Assembly: GCA_030146705.1 (NCBI GenBank)
Contig: JASLBE010000017.1
Location: forward strand, 1 to 64,000
Direction of reading: 5' to 3'
DNA length: 64,000 bases
Origin: Tissierellales bacterium
GTDB taxonomy: Bacteria; Bacillota; Clostridia; Tissierellales; Tissierellaceae
Position numbers and translations under genes: made by a program. Under the pieces are notes generated by a model, which saw only the letters and a list, made by a program, of their open reading frames with translations, was not told where the DNA came from and searched no databases. Numbering within the stretch: the first letter of the stretch is position 1; every line of letters begins with the position of its first letter. This document shows positions 1 to 8,499 of this stretch, one piece after another.

Positions 1-185
1 GTAGTAAATAATGTTAGTAGTAAAATAACAACTCCCAAAGTTATATTCATTACTAGTAATAAGTCTAAGATAAAACCCTTAACTGGTAACATTATTAGCC
101 CTATAATAGCAACTACTCCAAAGGCTACTACTATTTCCGAATATTTATTCATATATTCAAATGGTTTTCTTAAAATATTTGGCAT
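1..185 (-). CDS. flhA: Flagellar export apparatus protein FlhA, N-terminal part (cut by window edge)
   Basis: Only the first 61 or so codons are present; the gene runs off the left edge. The start is an ATG at 185 with an AGGGAG Shine-Dalgarno just downstream of the flhB stop. The visible peptide begins MPNILRKPFEYM and then runs into hydrophobic segments containing ILDLILVMN, which fits the first membrane helices of FlhA. FlhA is the large membrane subunit of the flagellar type III export gate and binds late substrates with its cytoplasmic domain, which is outside the window. The order fliP-fliQ-fliR-flhB-flhA is the normal Firmicutes order and supports the call. Confidence 0.85.
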   Translation of the reverse strand, partial: MPNILRKPFEYMNKYSEIVVAFGVVAIIGLIMLPVKGFILDLLLVMNITLGVVILLLTLFT

Positions 186-201
186 ACCTATACTCCCTTA
201 T

Positions 202-1272
202 TTAAATTTTTCCTTTATTAGCTTCTTCCAATTCATAAACAATTACTAATAATTCCGCCACAGCCTTATAAAGTTCAGATGGTACATAGTCCCCAACTTC
301 AACTCTTTTATACATACTCCTGGCCAGTGGCTTGTTTTCTACTATTGGAATATTATGTTCCTTGGCTTCTTCCCTAATTTTTTGTGCAATATAGTCTGCA
401 CCCTTGGCCATAATCATAGGGGCTAAGTCCTTTCCCTTTTCATATTTTATGGCAATAGCCAGGTGGGTTGGGTTGGTAACCACAACCGTAGACTCTTTTA
501 CATTGCTCATCATTGTCCCCATGGATATTTCCATCTGTCTTTGCCTTCTGGCAGACTTCATCTCAGGACTTCCTTCCATTTCCTTCATTTCTTCCTTAAT
601 TTCATCCTTAGACATCCTTAGTTCTTTTTTATAATTTCTTTTCTCCACAAAGAAGTCTACTACTCCTAAAATAAACATTACTACTATAATGTTAAATGTG
701 TTTTTCTTCAAAAAAGCTATAAAAAAGAAGAATAATTTTTCCGTACCAATATTGCCAGAGTTAAGTATTTCCTTACTTGTTGACAATATGTTTTTATAAA
801 ATAGAATAATTACTATTATTAATTTAGAAAAATTTTTCAAAAAATTCATGGCGGCCTTTTTAGAGAATATGTTCTTAAATCCAGAAATTGGATTTAATCT
901 ATTGAAGTCTGGCTTTAAACTTTTAGTAGTAAATAAAAATCCTACCTGGGCCAGGTTACTTAAAACACCTACCACAATCCCTATTAAGGCTATGGGAATT
1001 ACTAGGCTAAAGTAGGTAAATATACTATTTAAGAAAACTGCTCTTAGGTTTGTAATTTCAAGGTCATTATATATACTACTTTGTAGATATACCTTTAAAT
1101 ACTTGAAACCCTTTAAAAAAACATACTTGCCCAAACTTCCCAGGATAACTCCATAGACTAAAAGGGCTATGCCTGCATTTAGGTCCTGGCTCTTACTTAC
1201 CTGGCCCTTCTCCCTGGTATCCCTTAGCTTCTTGGCCGTGGCCTCTTCAGTTTTATTATCTTTATCACTCAA
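202..1272 (-). CDS. flhB: Flagellar export switch protein FlhB
   Basis: This 356-aa protein is the substrate-specificity switch of the flagellar type III secretion apparatus. The N-terminus (SDKDNKTEEATAKKLRDTR) is the family signature. About four hydrophobic segments lie between residues 35 and 210, followed by a charged linker. The autocleavage motif NPTH is intact at residues 267-270, so the protein should self-cleave between Asn and Pro and allow the switch from hook to filament export. It lies 14 bp after fliR and just before flhA, in one long operon. The length is normal for the family. Confidence 0.97.
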   Translation of the reverse strand: MSDKDNKTEEATAKKLRDTREKGQVSKSQDLNAGIALLVYGVILGSLGKYVFLKGFKYLKVYLQSSIYNDLEITNLRAVFLNSIFTYFSLVIPIALIGIVVGVLSNLAQVGFLFTTKSLKPDFNRLNPISGFKNIFSKKAAMNFLKNFSKLIIVIILFYKNILSTSKEILNSGNIGTEKLFFFFIAFLKKNTFNIIVVMFILGVVDFFVEKRNYKKELRMSKDEIKEEMKEMEGSPEMKSARRQRQMEISMGTMMSNVKESTVVVTNPTHLAIAIKYEKGKDLAPMIMAKGADYIAQKIREEAKEHNIPIVENKPLARSMYKRVEVGDYVPSELYKAVAELLVIVYELEEANKGKI

Positions 1273-1286
1273 AATATCACCTACAA

Positions 1287-2042
1287 TTATGAACCTAGAA
1301 ATTTGATATATTTATTCATCCATAATATTAAAAATCCTAAATCTTTACCCATAGTATTTATAATCCACGATATGGAAACTATCGTAATAGAAAAACCTAC
1401 CAAGGCCTTTAAAGGCATTCCTAACATTAGTACATTTATCTGTGGTATTGTCCTAGATATAATCCCTAGGATTATATCTGTTAGTAATACAACAGTTACA
1501 ACTGGTATTGCTAAGTTAAAACCCATTTCAAAAACCCTTGAAAATAAGACTATTATTTCCTCCAGCCCCAAGGCTTCCATATTAACCATTGTTATGGGAA
1601 CATATTTAAAAGATCCCATTATCCCTTCTAGAACCCTATGGTGGAGGTCCAGGGTGAAAAATAGGGAAATTGATATCCAGTAATATATTTTTCCAAAATT
1701 TGACACTTGTTTCCCAATGCTCTTATCATAGACATTGGCCATTGCAAAACCAACTTGAAAATCAACAAACTGACCTGCTATTTCAAATATCCCAAAAACC
1801 AGCTTGCCTATATAGCCTATGGCTAAACCAAGTATTATTTCTTTTACTATTAAAATAATAAAGTAGGTGAAGTTATCTATTAGGTAAATGTCTGGAACAA
1901 TCTTGAAAACTGCAAGGGTTAAACTAAGGGAAATCACTATTTTTACCATATTTGGCAGGCTCCTAAAAGATAGGCCTGGACACAAAAATATAAAGGCTAT
2001 TATCCTTGCAAGTATTAATAAAATCTTTTGTAAAGTTGCCAT
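1287..2042 (-). CDS. fliR: Flagellar export gate protein FliR
   Basis: A 251-aa, very hydrophobic protein with about six membrane segments that forms part of the FliPQR export gate in the basal body. The pattern around residues 70-110 (GLAIGYIGKLVFGIFEIAGQ) is typical of FliR. It follows fliQ by 9 bp and precedes flhB by 14 bp, the expected gene order. Start, length and context are unremarkable. Confidence 0.96.
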   Translation of the reverse strand: MATLQKILLILARIIAFIFLCPGLSFRSLPNMVKIVISLSLTLAVFKIVPDIYLIDNFTYFIILIVKEIILGLAIGYIGKLVFGIFEIAGQFVDFQVGFAMANVYDKSIGKQVSNFGKIYYWISISLFFTLDLHHRVLEGIMGSFKYVPITMVNMEALGLEEIIVLFSRVFEMGFNLAIPVVTVVLLTDIILGIISRTIPQINVLMLGMPLKALVGFSITIVSISWIINTMGKDLGFLILWMNKYIKFLGS

Positions 2043-2051
2043 ACTATACTC

Positions 2052-2318
2052 CTAACTTATTAGTGGAATTATCCTGTAAAGTTCCTTTGTTAACTCTACT
2101 AATTGGTTTAACATAAAGTTGCCAAATATTATTAGGCCAAAAATTACAGCTGCCACCTTGGGAACAAAGCTTAAGGTCTGCTCCTGAATCTGGGTTGTAG
2201 CTTGAAATATACTTATTAACAAACCTATTACCAGGGATATTAAAAGTATTGGCCCTGAAACTCTCATTATTACAAAAAATGCTTTTCTCATTATGTCTAG
2301 TACTAAAATTTGAGTCAT
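2052..2318 (-). CDS. fliQ: Flagellar export gate protein FliQ
   Basis: An 88-aa protein with two membrane helices and the FliQ signature (GLLISIFQATTQIQEQTL) around residues 41-58. It forms part of the export gate with FliP and FliR. A second open frame overlaps it on the same strand but has no similarity to anything and is a shadow. The gene starts 9 bp after the fliP stop. Confidence 0.96.
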   Translation of the reverse strand: MTQILVLDIMRKAFFVIMRVSGPILLISLVIGLLISIFQATTQIQEQTLSFVPKVAAVIFGLIIFGNFMLNQLVELTKELYRIIPLIS

Positions 2319-2327
2319 ATTTTCCTC

Positions 2328-3077
2328 CTATAAAAAACCTTTTAACATTGATTGAATTACTAAATTCCAACCATCTACTAAAATAAATAATAATATTTTA
2401 AAAGGTAGTGAAATCATAACTGGAGGAAGCATAAACATTCCCATAGACATTAAGATACTTGCCACAACCATATCTATTACTAAAAACGGTATGTATAAAA
2501 TGAAACCTATACTAAAGGCTGTCTTAAGTTCACTTATGGCAAAGGCTGGTACTACTGTTAGTAGTGAAAGATCCTTGGCCTCCTTAACATTTTCAACCCC
2601 TTGGGCCCTTAAAAATAGGGCTAGGTCCTTCTCCCTAGTTTCCTTTATCATAAAGTTTTTCATTGGTTCAATAGCCTTATCCACTGCCAGGTCTCTTGTA
2701 ATTTCTTCCCTTATATAGGGGCCTACAGCCCCCTCATATATATTTGTATATACTGGCTGCATTACAAAGATTGTTATAAACAAAGATAGCCCCACTAAGA
2801 GTTGATTTGGTGGAGATTGTTGTGTGCCAAGTGCATTTCTCAAAAATGAAAAAACTACTATAATTCTTGTAAAACAGCTAGTTAAAATTAAAAAAGATGG
2901 AATCAAAGTGAGTAAGGTCATTATTATTAAAATATTTACTGTATCTACTGTTTTTTCCGAACTATTATTAATATATTCTTGTAATTCATCTACTATGGAA
3001 TCTGCAAAAGCCATCTTAGGAATTATTATAAGTAAAATAAGTACTAATATTGTTATCTTAAAAATCTTTTTATTCAC
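2328..3077 (-). CDS. fliP: Flagellar export gate protein FliP
   Basis: The protein (249 aa from the start chosen here) has a cleavable-looking signal peptide (NKKIFKITILVLILL ... AFA) followed by the FliP core, including the run PPNQLLVGLSLFITIFVM and the C-terminal helices. The open frame extends to 3134, but the GTG at 3077 is preferred: it carries a GAGG Shine-Dalgarno 8 nt upstream and puts the signal peptide at the N-terminus. With this start the gene overlaps the end of fliO by 8 bp, which suggests translational coupling. FliP nucleates the FliPQR export gate. Confidence 0.95.
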   Translation of the reverse strand: MNKKIFKITILVLILLIIIPKMAFADSIVDELQEYINNSSEKTVDTVNILIIMTLLTLIPSFLILTSCFTRIIVVFSFLRNALGTQQSPPNQLLVGLSLFITIFVMQPVYTNIYEGAVGPYIREEITRDLAVDKAIEPMKNFMIKETREKDLALFLRAQGVENVKEAKDLSLLTVVPAFAISELKTAFSIGFILYIPFLVIDMVVASILMSMGMFMLPPVMISLPFKILLFILVDGWNLVIQSMLKGFL

Positions 3078-3426
3078 CCTGATTACCTCTTTCAATAAAT
3101 TTCTTAAGGAATTTTCCAATAGTCTTAAACTCAACCCCTTCCTTTATAGGTTTCTCCCTAGTTATTTTCTCAACCAGGTCTAGGTCTAAGTCTCTTAAAA
3201 TAGTAACTCCAGAATTTCCAGCCCCCATTAAAAAATATTCCTCTCCCACCTTAGCTATTACTAATGATGAATTATTATCAACTGATTTTTTTTCTATAAT
3301 TTTTATTAATCCATTATCTCCATTAAAGTATTTAGCTAAAAACTTAAGAGATCCTATTGCTAAAAATATTACAAACAGAAACATTAATATGCTTTGAATA
3401 AGTGCTGCAATTTCTTCTATTCCCAT
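3070..3426 (-). CDS. fliO: Flagellar biosynthesis protein FliO
   Basis: A 118-aa protein with one N-terminal membrane helix (about residues 8-30) followed by a small soluble domain with the FliO/FliZ pattern (IEKKSVDNNSSLVIAKVG, then FLMGAG). FliO helps FliP assemble during export gate formation. The position between fliL and fliP is diagnostic, since the sequence itself is poorly conserved in this family. Confidence 0.88.
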   Translation of the reverse strand: MGIEEIAALIQSILMFLFVIFLAIGSLKFLAKYFNGDNGLIKIIEKKSVDNNSSLVIAKVGEEYFLMGAGNSGVTILRDLDLDLVEKITREKPIKEGVEFKTIGKFLKKFIERGNQGE

Positions 3427-3440
3427 ACTATTTCCCCTTA

Positions 3441-3881
3441 CTATTGAATTACTATATCAGTCAAGTAAATTTCCTTTATTACATCTTCACCAATGGACTT
3501 ATTTATATTTTCTATAATCCCATTCTTTAAAGAATCAACCTTTGCTACATCTTGAATTTCTTCAACTGTTTTACTCCTAAACTCATTAGTTATAATATCC
3601 CTCATCTTACTAATATTGTTTTCTACTAGCTTAGTTTTCTTTGGGTTATCATACATAACAGCTACCTTTATTTTTAAGTAAGCCTTCCTAGAGCCCTCTG
3701 GCTTTAAATTTACTACAAAATCATCTAAATCTATAGTCTGTTCCTTTTTACCACCAAGGATACTATTACTAGACCTCTTATTATTTCCTGTAAACAATAA
3801 ATAGCCTAGAATAAAAGTTGATATTAGTACTAAAACTAATAAGACTAACATTAACTTAAGTAAACCATTTTTTTCTCCCAT
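3441..3881 (-). CDS. fliL: Flagellar basal body-associated protein FliL
   Basis: A 146-aa protein with a single membrane anchor (residues about 9-30) and an extracytoplasmic FliL domain containing the typical stretch DDFVVNL and AYLKIKV. FliL surrounds the stator and supports torque generation. Its start overlaps the motB stop by one base, so the two are translationally linked. Confidence 0.93.
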   Translation of the reverse strand: MGEKNGLLKLMLVLLVLVLISTFILGYLLFTGNNKRSSNSILGGKKEQTIDLDDFVVNLKPEGSRKAYLKIKVAVMYDNPKKTKLVENNISKMRDIITNEFRSKTVEEIQDVAKVDSLKNGIIENINKSIGEDVIKEIYLTDIVIQ

Positions 3882-4600
3882 TAATCTTCACCTTCACTCT
3901 CGTCTAAAATTATTAAAATATTGACCCTCCTATTTAAGGCCTTATTTTCAGCCGTAGTATTATCTGCAATCGGCCTAAATTCACTATATCCAACCGCCGA
4001 AAGCCTACTAGGATCTATATTTTCAATTTCACTAAAATGTCTAACAACAGAAACAGCCCTATCTGCTGATAATTCCCAGTTACTCCCATAGTTTGCCCTA
4101 CCAATGGGAACATTGTCTGTGTGTCCTTCTACTACTATTTCATTTGTCATAGATTTTAATAATCCAGTTAATTTCTTAAGAACATCTATTCCCCCAGGCT
4201 TAATCTTAGCACTACCTGGATCAAATAGTATTGCCTCCTTAATATCTACAAATACTCCCTTTTCGTTCATATTCACAGATACTTCCTTGCCTAGGTTATG
4301 CTCATCTATATAGTCTGATACCTTGTTGTGGATCTTAACCAATCCCGATTCAACTTCTTCAGATTCCAGTGGGTTTTCCATTTCATCTATTATAGAGGCT
4401 TCCTTATCAAAAATTTCTGTTTTCCCGCTTCCAGAAAAAACACCCTGGATGGATTGACTTATATCCCTAAATTTATCACTATCTATATCCGACATAGAGT
4501 ATAGGAGGATAAAAAATGTCAACAACAGGGACATCAAGTCTGAAAAAGTTACCATCCATGCTGGTGCTCCAGAAGATTTTTTCTCTGGTTTATTACTCAT
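3881..4600 (-). CDS. motB: Flagellar motor stator protein MotB
   Basis: A 239-aa stator subunit. One membrane helix near the N-terminus contains the proton- or sodium-binding aspartate (WMVTFSDLMSLLL, Asp21). An OmpA-like peptidoglycan-binding domain follows (VEGHTDNVPI, then NRRVNILI near the end). It anchors the stator to the cell wall. It overlaps motA by 8 bp. The coupling ion cannot be decided with confidence from this sequence alone. Confidence 0.96.
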   Translation of the reverse strand: MSNKPEKKSSGAPAWMVTFSDLMSLLLTFFILLYSMSDIDSDKFRDISQSIQGVFSGSGKTEIFDKEASIIDEMENPLESEEVESGLVKIHNKVSDYIDEHNLGKEVSVNMNEKGVFVDIKEAILFDPGSAKIKPGGIDVLKKLTGLLKSMTNEIVVEGHTDNVPIGRANYGSNWELSADRAVSVVRHFSEIENIDPSRLSAVGYSEFRPIADNTTAENKALNRRVNILIILDESEGED

Positions 4601-5399
4601 AAGCTTGTTCCTTTGTATCTAGGTTGGAAACCTCTGTATAATCTTCCTTATCCACTGGTGATAAGTAGTTTACAAGTCTTTCCTCTAAAATTCTTGGATT
4701 AGTTCCAGATTGTATCTCAGTAACTCCCTCTATAACCATATTTCCTACGAAAACCTCTTCCTCTGTCCTATAGCTTAATTTTTCAGCTATAGGTAAAAAA
4801 ACCAAGTTAGAAAGTAAACTTCCATAAAAAGTTGTTAATAGTGCCGTAGCCATACCCGCTCCAATATTACTAGGATCATCTAGACCCGAAAGCATTATTA
4901 TAAGACCTACTAGGGTACCAAGCATACCAAAGGCAGGAGCAAGTTCTCCCCACTTTTCAAAAACCGCCTGTCCCTCATTATGTCTTCTTTCAACTGTATC
5001 TAACTTTAGCCTTAAAATTTCTCTTATATTTTCTAATTCCATACCATCAATAACCATTTGCATTCCTAAAGATATCATTTCATTATCCACATATGTTAGG
5101 TCATCTTCTAGGGACAATAATCCATTAACTCTAGCTTTTTTAGCCATTTTTACAAATAAAACTATTATTTCATCTTTACTATCTTTAGGCGCTAAAACTA
5201 GCGCCTTTAAAGTTTTAGGTATATTTTTAATAGTTTTAAATGGAAAGATTATTAAAATCGCACAAAATGACCCAAATAGAGTAATTATAACAGACGGTAT
5301 ATCTATAAAGTTTATAATATCTCCACTAGATACTATGGCCCACACTATTAGTATAAAGCCCAGTACCATACCTATTACTGGTGAGACTTCTCTTTTCAT
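4593..5399 (-). CDS. motA: Flagellar motor stator protein MotA
   Basis: A 268-aa membrane protein with four predicted membrane helices and the MotA/TolQ/ExbB pattern in the C-terminal half (APAFGMLGTLVGLI, then LLTTFYGSLLSNL). It forms the ion channel with MotB and transmits force to FliG through its cytoplasmic loop. It lies inside the main flagellar operon between flbD and motB, an arrangement seen in many clostridia. Confidence 0.96.
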   Translation of the reverse strand: MKREVSPVIGMVLGFILIVWAIVSSGDIINFIDIPSVIITLFGSFCAILIIFPFKTIKNIPKTLKALVLAPKDSKDEIIVLFVKMAKKARVNGLLSLEDDLTYVDNEMISLGMQMVIDGMELENIREILRLKLDTVERRHNEGQAVFEKWGELAPAFGMLGTLVGLIIMLSGLDDPSNIGAGMATALLTTFYGSLLSNLVFLPIAEKLSYRTEEEVFVGNMVIEGVTEIQSGTNPRILEERLVNYLSPVDKEDYTEVSNLDTKEQAYE

Positions 5400-5599
5400 T
5401 CTATTACCTCCATAAAATCACTACTTATCTTCCTCTTATAACTATTTACCTTCTCGACAACCTCTAATACGGTTTGAGAAACTAAAATTGTCTTTCCATT
5501 TACTAAAGTAATCAAGGTATCTGGGGTTCCTTCTACTTTGAAAATTAAATCTACATTTAGGTAAAATTCCCTCTCGCTTAATGTATTAAGACTAATCAT
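5396..5599 (-). CDS. flbD: Flagellar protein FlbD
   Basis: A 67-aa protein of the FlbD family (pfam06289): begins MISLNTLSEREFYLNVDLI and has GTPDTLITLVNGKTILV in the middle. Its exact role is unclear; in Firmicutes it is always found between flgE and motA, as here. It overlaps motA by 4 bp. Confidence 0.9.
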   Translation of the reverse strand: MISLNTLSEREFYLNVDLIFKVEGTPDTLITLVNGKTILVSQTVLEVVEKVNSYKRKISSDFMEVIE

Positions 5600-5602
5600 C
5601 TA

Positions 5603-6496
5603 CTATCTCTTTAAGTTAAGTAGTTCTTGCAACATTTCATCAGAAGTAGTTATACTTCTTGAGTTAGCTTGGTAGGCCCTACTAGTTACAATCATATCTG
5701 TAAACTCATTAGCCAGGTCAACATTAGACATCTCTAAAAAGCCCTGCCTAATATATCCAAAACCACCTTCACCAGCATTACCAGTTTCTGGCTCACCAGA
5801 GTTGTTAGTATCAACATAGTTATTATTACTATCCTTTTTAAGTCCCTCAGGATTTTCAAACTTAGTAACCCCTAACCTACCTATAACATAAGCACTACCA
5901 TCACTATAAACCCCTATAATAGTACCAGTACCATCTATACTAAAGTCCTCTAGCTTATCTTTTCCCTTACCTAGGTCCTTAGGAATAGTAAGAGCCTCTA
6001 AGTCCTTGGCATCTTTTATTTCAACATCCTTAAAAGGATCCTTTCCTTCCACCTTCTTAGGGTTTTTAAGTTGAACACCTAAAACTCTTAATCCAGATGA
6101 ATTTACAAGATTACCCTCATGGTCTAGGAAAAATGCACCGTCCCTTGTATATACTTGCTTCTTTCCATCTACATCAGGAGATAGGGTAAAGAAACCCTCC
6201 CCTTCAATAGCAAAATCTAGCTCCCTACTAGTTGGTTGTAAAGGTCCACCAGTCATTATTGTATCTATTGACCCAACCTTAACACCAAGTCCAACCTGTT
6301 GAGCATTAACACCACCAATACCATCCCTAGTTGGTGCCTGAGCATTTGCCACTGTTTGGCTTAACATATCTTGAAACTTAGCCCTACTAGACTTAAAACC
6401 AGTAGTATTTACATTGGCTACATTATTAGCTATAACATCCATCTTAGTTTGAAAACTTCTCATTCCACTTACGCCTGAATAAAGTGATCTTAACAT
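5603..6496 (-). CDS. flgE: Flagellar hook protein FlgE
   Basis: A 297-aa flagellar hook/basal body rod family protein. The N-terminal rod motif (SLYSGVSGMRSFQTKMDVI, then ANNVANVNTTGFKSSR) and the C-terminal motif (NVDLANEFTDMIVTSRAYQ) are both present, with the FlgE/FlgG core (DFAIEGEGFF, YTRDGAF) between. It is short for a hook protein and lacks an insertion domain, but its position after fliK-flgD and before flbD-motA makes it the hook subunit rather than the distal rod protein FlgG. Confidence 0.92.
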   Translation of the reverse strand: MLRSLYSGVSGMRSFQTKMDVIANNVANVNTTGFKSSRAKFQDMLSQTVANAQAPTRDGIGGVNAQQVGLGVKVGSIDTIMTGGPLQPTSRELDFAIEGEGFFTLSPDVDGKKQVYTRDGAFFLDHEGNLVNSSGLRVLGVQLKNPKKVEGKDPFKDVEIKDAKDLEALTIPKDLGKGKDKLEDFSIDGTGTIIGVYSDGSAYVIGRLGVTKFENPEGLKKDSNNNYVDTNNSGEPETGNAGEGGFGYIRQGFLEMSNVDLANEFTDMIVTSRAYQANSRSITTSDEMLQELLNLKR

Positions 6497-6544
6497 TTTT
6501 AACTTCCTCCCTGTCTGTATCTAACAGATTAATTAAAATTTATT

Positions 6545-6964
6545 TTATCTTCCTTTTACTTCTACTAAATCTTTTAAATCATAATACTTCCCATTTATCT
6601 CAAGGATAGTTCTACCTTCTGTAAACCTTACCTTTTCAACCTGTCCTTCAACAAGGCCTTCTTCAGAATTTATTACTACATCCTTGCCAAATAAATTAAA
6701 AGATTCCTGCTTTTGACCAGCAAGTGCTAAATTTTCAATACTAGTTGTTATATTTTGTAACTGCTCCAGTATTGAAAACTGGGTTAACTGAGTTAAATAA
6801 TCAGTCTTGCTTCCACCTTCTCCCCCCATAACTGATGGATTGGAGATTTCAGCCGCCATAATTTTTAAAAAGTCATCTATTGATAAATCACTTTTTTTAT
6901 CTTCTAAATTTGCATATTTACTAGCTTCATAACTGCCTATTCCATTTACCTTCAAAACTCTCAC
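6545..6964 (-). CDS. flgD: Hook assembly scaffold protein FlgD
   Basis: A 139-aa protein with the conserved N-terminal FlgD part (DDFLKIMAAEISNP, then TDYLTQLTQFSILEQLQN). FlgD caps the growing hook and is shed afterwards. It is shorter than proteobacterial FlgD and has only a small C-terminal domain; this compact form is common in Gram-positive bacteria and need not indicate truncation. Confidence 0.92.
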   Translation of the reverse strand: MRVLKVNGIGSYEASKYANLEDKKSDLSIDDFLKIMAAEISNPSVMGGEGGSKTDYLTQLTQFSILEQLQNITTSIENLALAGQKQESFNLFGKDVVINSEEGLVEGQVEKVRFTEGRTILEINGKYYDLKDLVEVKGR

Positions 6965-6968
6965 CTCT

Positions 6969-8048
6969 TTAAGCTAAAATGTCTAATCCCTTGGGACTTA
7001 TATAATCTTCAGTACTAGGTCCTTTACTAGTCATAGTCTCAACTTCTAATACATCCGTATCTAAATCAATATTCTTTAAATTTTCCTTCTTTGGCTTAGG
7101 GCCCCTAAAGTCTCTTTCCTTGTTCTCTTGAAAAAATTCAAAGCCACTTCCAGTCTCTACCTCTATATTGCTTAAAACTAAATTATGTTTGGAAATCCTT
7201 TGGTTAAGCCTATCTATATTAGAAGTAAATAACTCCTCAACCTTCTTATTTTCAACTAGGATTTTAGCATCTAGTTTCCCATCCTTTAATTTAAGTTCCA
7301 CCTCTACACTACCAAGCTTCTTAGGATACAAATCTATCTTGATTTTATTGGATTCAACATCTAGTTCCTCCATAAAATTTATGTTCTGGTAAATTTCATC
7401 CCCAAGCCTATCTATATTAAAATCTTTAAAGTTTTCAAGATCCTTAAAATCTGTAAGACTCGTAATTTTATTTTTATTATTTTCTATATTATTAAAGTAA
7501 TAATTAAAAACCTCATCCTTTTCACCTAGGTCTTCAAGTTCACTATTGTCATTAACCCCTGCTAACTCTAGGCTTTCAAGACCTTCCTTACTACTAGTAT
7601 CTATGGTGAATTTTTCAAATATATCTTCTGTAATACTTCCCTTGTTAAGGGCGTCCCTTATGAGCTCATTAAAACTCCTATCCAACCTATCCTTGTCTAA
7701 GGAAGGTTTCTTAGTAAGTATGCCCTCTAAGATATCTTCCATTGGAAGGTCTTTTAAGTCAAGTTCTAAAGCCTCAAGGTCTTTAAAAACTTCACCACTA
7801 AAATTCTCAGTCATAGCTTCTTCCACCCTTGGTTCTAAACCCAGGCTCATAACCTGCAATAAGTTATATAAGCTTTCCAGCCCTTCCTCATCTTCAGGCA
7901 AGTCTAAATCAAGATTAAACCCCTCATCAAGATTAGTAAGAATTTCTTCATCCAAAAGACTAGCAAAATCTCCCTCACAAGGAAGGTCTTTAGCCTCTAG
8001 TTTTCCAGCTAAGGCAAGCTCTTGTAAATTTACAGCACCTATATCCAT
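6969..8048 (-). CDS. fliK: Hook-length control protein FliK
   Basis: A 359-aa, very acidic protein. The N-terminal two-thirds is low in recognisable features, as usual for FliK. The C-terminal Flg_hook domain (around residues 235-300) shows IDLYPKKLGSVEVELKL and INRLNQR-like sequence, the conserved part. FliK measures the hook and triggers the FlhB switch. It lies between fliJ and flgD. Confidence 0.9.
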   Translation of the reverse strand: MDIGAVNLQELALAGKLEAKDLPCEGDFASLLDEEILTNLDEGFNLDLDLPEDEEGLESLYNLLQVMSLGLEPRVEEAMTENFSGEVFKDLEALELDLKDLPMEDILEGILTKKPSLDKDRLDRSFNELIRDALNKGSITEDIFEKFTIDTSSKEGLESLELAGVNDNSELEDLGEKDEVFNYYFNNIENNKNKITSLTDFKDLENFKDFNIDRLGDEIYQNINFMEELDVESNKIKIDLYPKKLGSVEVELKLKDGKLDAKILVENKKVEELFTSNIDRLNQRISKHNLVLSNIEVETGSGFEFFQENKERDFRGPKPKKENLKNIDLDTDVLEVETMTSKGPSTEDYISPKGLDILA

Positions 8049-8061
8049 ACATTCACCTCCT

Positions 8062-8499
8062 TTAATTATTAAGTCTTAGGGCATTAAACTTTAAAACAGC
8101 TATTTCATCTAATTCCTTTTGTTCAGCCTTCTTTATCCTATCCCTATATTTTTCAAAATCCTTTTCCTTTAGCTTTTCCATTATCTTCCTATCCTTTTGG
8201 GCAGCTACTAGTTCAGTCCTAACATCTTCTAAGACTTTTTTTGTTTCATCTATCTTCTTATTTTGATCCTGGATTTTTTCATATAAATTTTCCATATATA
8301 GGTTGTTAGACTGCATCTCCAGCAAGCCCTTGTAAGTTTTTTTCTTAAGACCATCAATCTCTTCTTTTATATTTAAGAGCTGGGTCTTTTCTGTATGTAG
8401 TTTTGTTTGGACAAGACCCATATGTTCCTTAACCGTTTGCTCCTTATCTTCTCTAAGATTTAAAATTTTCTCCATAGAGAATTTATATGACATTTGCAA
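8062..8499 (-). CDS. fliJ: Flagellar export chaperone FliJ
   Basis: A 145-aa protein that is almost entirely coiled coil, with the FliJ N-terminus (YKFSMEKILNLREDKE). FliJ links the FliI ATPase ring with the export gate. It follows fliI directly (8499/8500), so translation is likely coupled. Confidence 0.92.
   Translation of the reverse strand: MQMSYKFSMEKILNLREDKEQTVKEHMGLVQTKLHTEKTQLLNIKEEIDGLKKKTYKGLLEMQSNNLYMENLYEKIQDQNKKIDETKKVLEDVRTELVAAQKDRKIMEKLKEKDFEKYRDRIKKAEQKELDEIAVLKFNALRLNN

Noticed and set aside
2044..2370. 108-codon minus-strand frame overlapping fliQ
   Set aside because: fliQ in the other frame has clear family features and a proper position; this frame has none.
6545..6964. 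flgD as a broken gene because of its short length
   Set aside because: Short FlgD without a full C-terminal domain is common in Gram-positive bacteria, and the frame is clean.
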